Translations under genes and position numbers: made by a program
Part shown: positions 63,248 to 64,000 of the stretch, in pieces
Layout of the letters: each line of letters begins with the position of its first letter
Position numbering within the stretch: the first letter of the stretch is position 1
Assembly: GCA_005784505.1 (NCBI GenBank)
Contig: VCAZ01000045.1
Location: forward strand, 1,989,501-2,053,500
Reading direction: 5' to 3'
Source: Bagarius yarrelli
Taxonomy: Eukaryota; Chordata; Actinopteri; Siluriformes; Sisoridae
Length of the DNA: 64,000 nucleotides
Notes under the pieces: model-generated
Seen by the model: the letters and a program-made list of their open reading frames with translations, nothing else
The model's database searches: none
Told to the model about the DNA's origin: nothing

Positions 63248-64000
63248 CAACGGATAAAAAGCGGAACCCAAAACCGAACATTATTCATCCAGAACAAAGG
63301 ATGATTCAAGTATGAGATGTTACATGGACATCAATAAAAAAAAAAGAAAAAAAAAAGAATTGACAGCGTTTTATCACTATATTAAGTTAAAAACATAGCT
63401 ATAGGCTCTTGTTTTCTTTCCCAGTGTAAAATGTACCTAACCTTTAATTTACATACATATTCCTAGAATACCTTATCACCGAAAAACACCTTTATTTTCT
63501 TTGTGCTTTAAAGTCATTCTTCAACTTGACAGCAGATCTTCCTTTTTTTTCCCCGATCTGGACACTAAACTATGCAGTCTCTTGAGCAGAATCCCAAGGA
63601 GCTTGCAATGCTATTGCCTCTTTTCGCCCATTTCCATCTTTTTTAATACCTTAAGTGCAAAACAAATAGGATTTGAAGCCCCGTGAACGTGAAGGCTCAT
63701 GGGGACATTGCTTTGTCCTTTCAAATTAAACACACTTCAAAGGATTTCTTCGACATGGAACGCTGCTGAACTGCATGTTGTTGTATACCTCCCGTCTCAT
63801 GCATGTCCTAGTACCAGGTAGACTTCGAATCGTAGATGTATACTGATTTCATTGTGTTAATTGTGTCCGCTAACATGTTGTTAATTTATTTTGTGTTTTG
63901 TTTATGTAAACAAGAACAAGCATAAATAAATAAATTCAATTTATTTCTTGTCACTAGCTATAAATTAATGTTCCCTTGTTACAATTTATTTTCTCTTTAC
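63248..64000. other. AT-rich unique sequence to window end
   Basis: A-rich patch at 63337-63357. A 61-codon frame (63501-63686) has no recognisable domain. Confidence 0.5.

Noticed and set aside
1..64000. A novel multi-gene system (defence, biosynthetic or toxin cluster)
   Set aside because: No supported genes, operon spacing or conserved protein motifs other than those of transposable elements are present in the window.

Overview
The window looks like a piece of a teleost fish nuclear genome. An otophysan such as a catfish or characin is my best guess, but that rests only on the repeat mix. It is AT-rich by eye and dense in di-, tri- and tetranucleotide microsatellites. It carries many tRNA-derived SINEs whose 3' tail is typical of fish elements, several fossil Tc1-like DNA transposons, a hAT-type MITE, L2-like and RTE-like LINE 3' ends, and LTR-like solo elements. 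I see no operons, no bacterial or viral gene order, no rRNA and no genuine tRNA gene.

No protein-coding gene can be supported. The longest open frames (191, 168, 143 and 138 codons) all lie over microsatellites or dispersed repeats. The window is therefore intergenic or deep inside an intron. Two very small exon-like objects (about 36.8 kb and 50.6 kb) are listed as weak candidates only.

Layout. 0-9 kb: a SINE head, an LTR-like element, an AT-rich desert, a locally GC-richer segment with two CCAAT boxes, a three-unit tandem repeat (5.2-5.7 kb), a duplicated antisense Tc1 fossil and a dispersed repeat. 9-16 kb: unique sequence, a SINE next to a GATA array, a SINE whose tRNA-like head module is tandemly repeated five times (11.15-11.44 kb), and two further SINEs. 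17-26.5 kb: two LTR-like elements, a poly(A)/(TA)n/hairpin block, several SINEs, a Tc1-like left end interrupted by a SINE, hAT-like remains, and a cluster of abutting SINE copies (25.75-26.38 kb). 26.5-36 kb: unique sequence with an octamer and an X-box, a hAT MITE with a perfect 8-bp target duplication, a Tc1 fossil, and an RTE-like 3' end next to another repeat. 36-46 kb: GATA and complex tetranucleotide arrays, repeats, a local direct duplication, an LTR-like element, tandem SINE remnants and a (TA)n palindrome. 46.6-54 kb: comparatively repeat-poor blocks that look like conserved non-coding DNA, interrupted by one nested repeat insertion. 54-64 kb: scattered repeats, then an antisense L2-like reverse transcriptase fragment (58.9-60.3 kb), another Tc1 fossil, and AT-rich unique sequence to the end.

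How the parts relate. The antisense LINE at 58.9-60.3 kb ends in the same 3' sequence as the SINE family found more than 15 times in the window. This is the arrangement expected if that type of LINE supplies the machinery that copies the SINE. Other interactions are insertions of one repeat into another and local duplications. I found no evidence of a new gene system. The most original observations are the variable head-module number in one SINE family, the shared LINE/SINE tail, the Tc1 end carrying two direct repeats, and several perfect or near-perfect palindromes.
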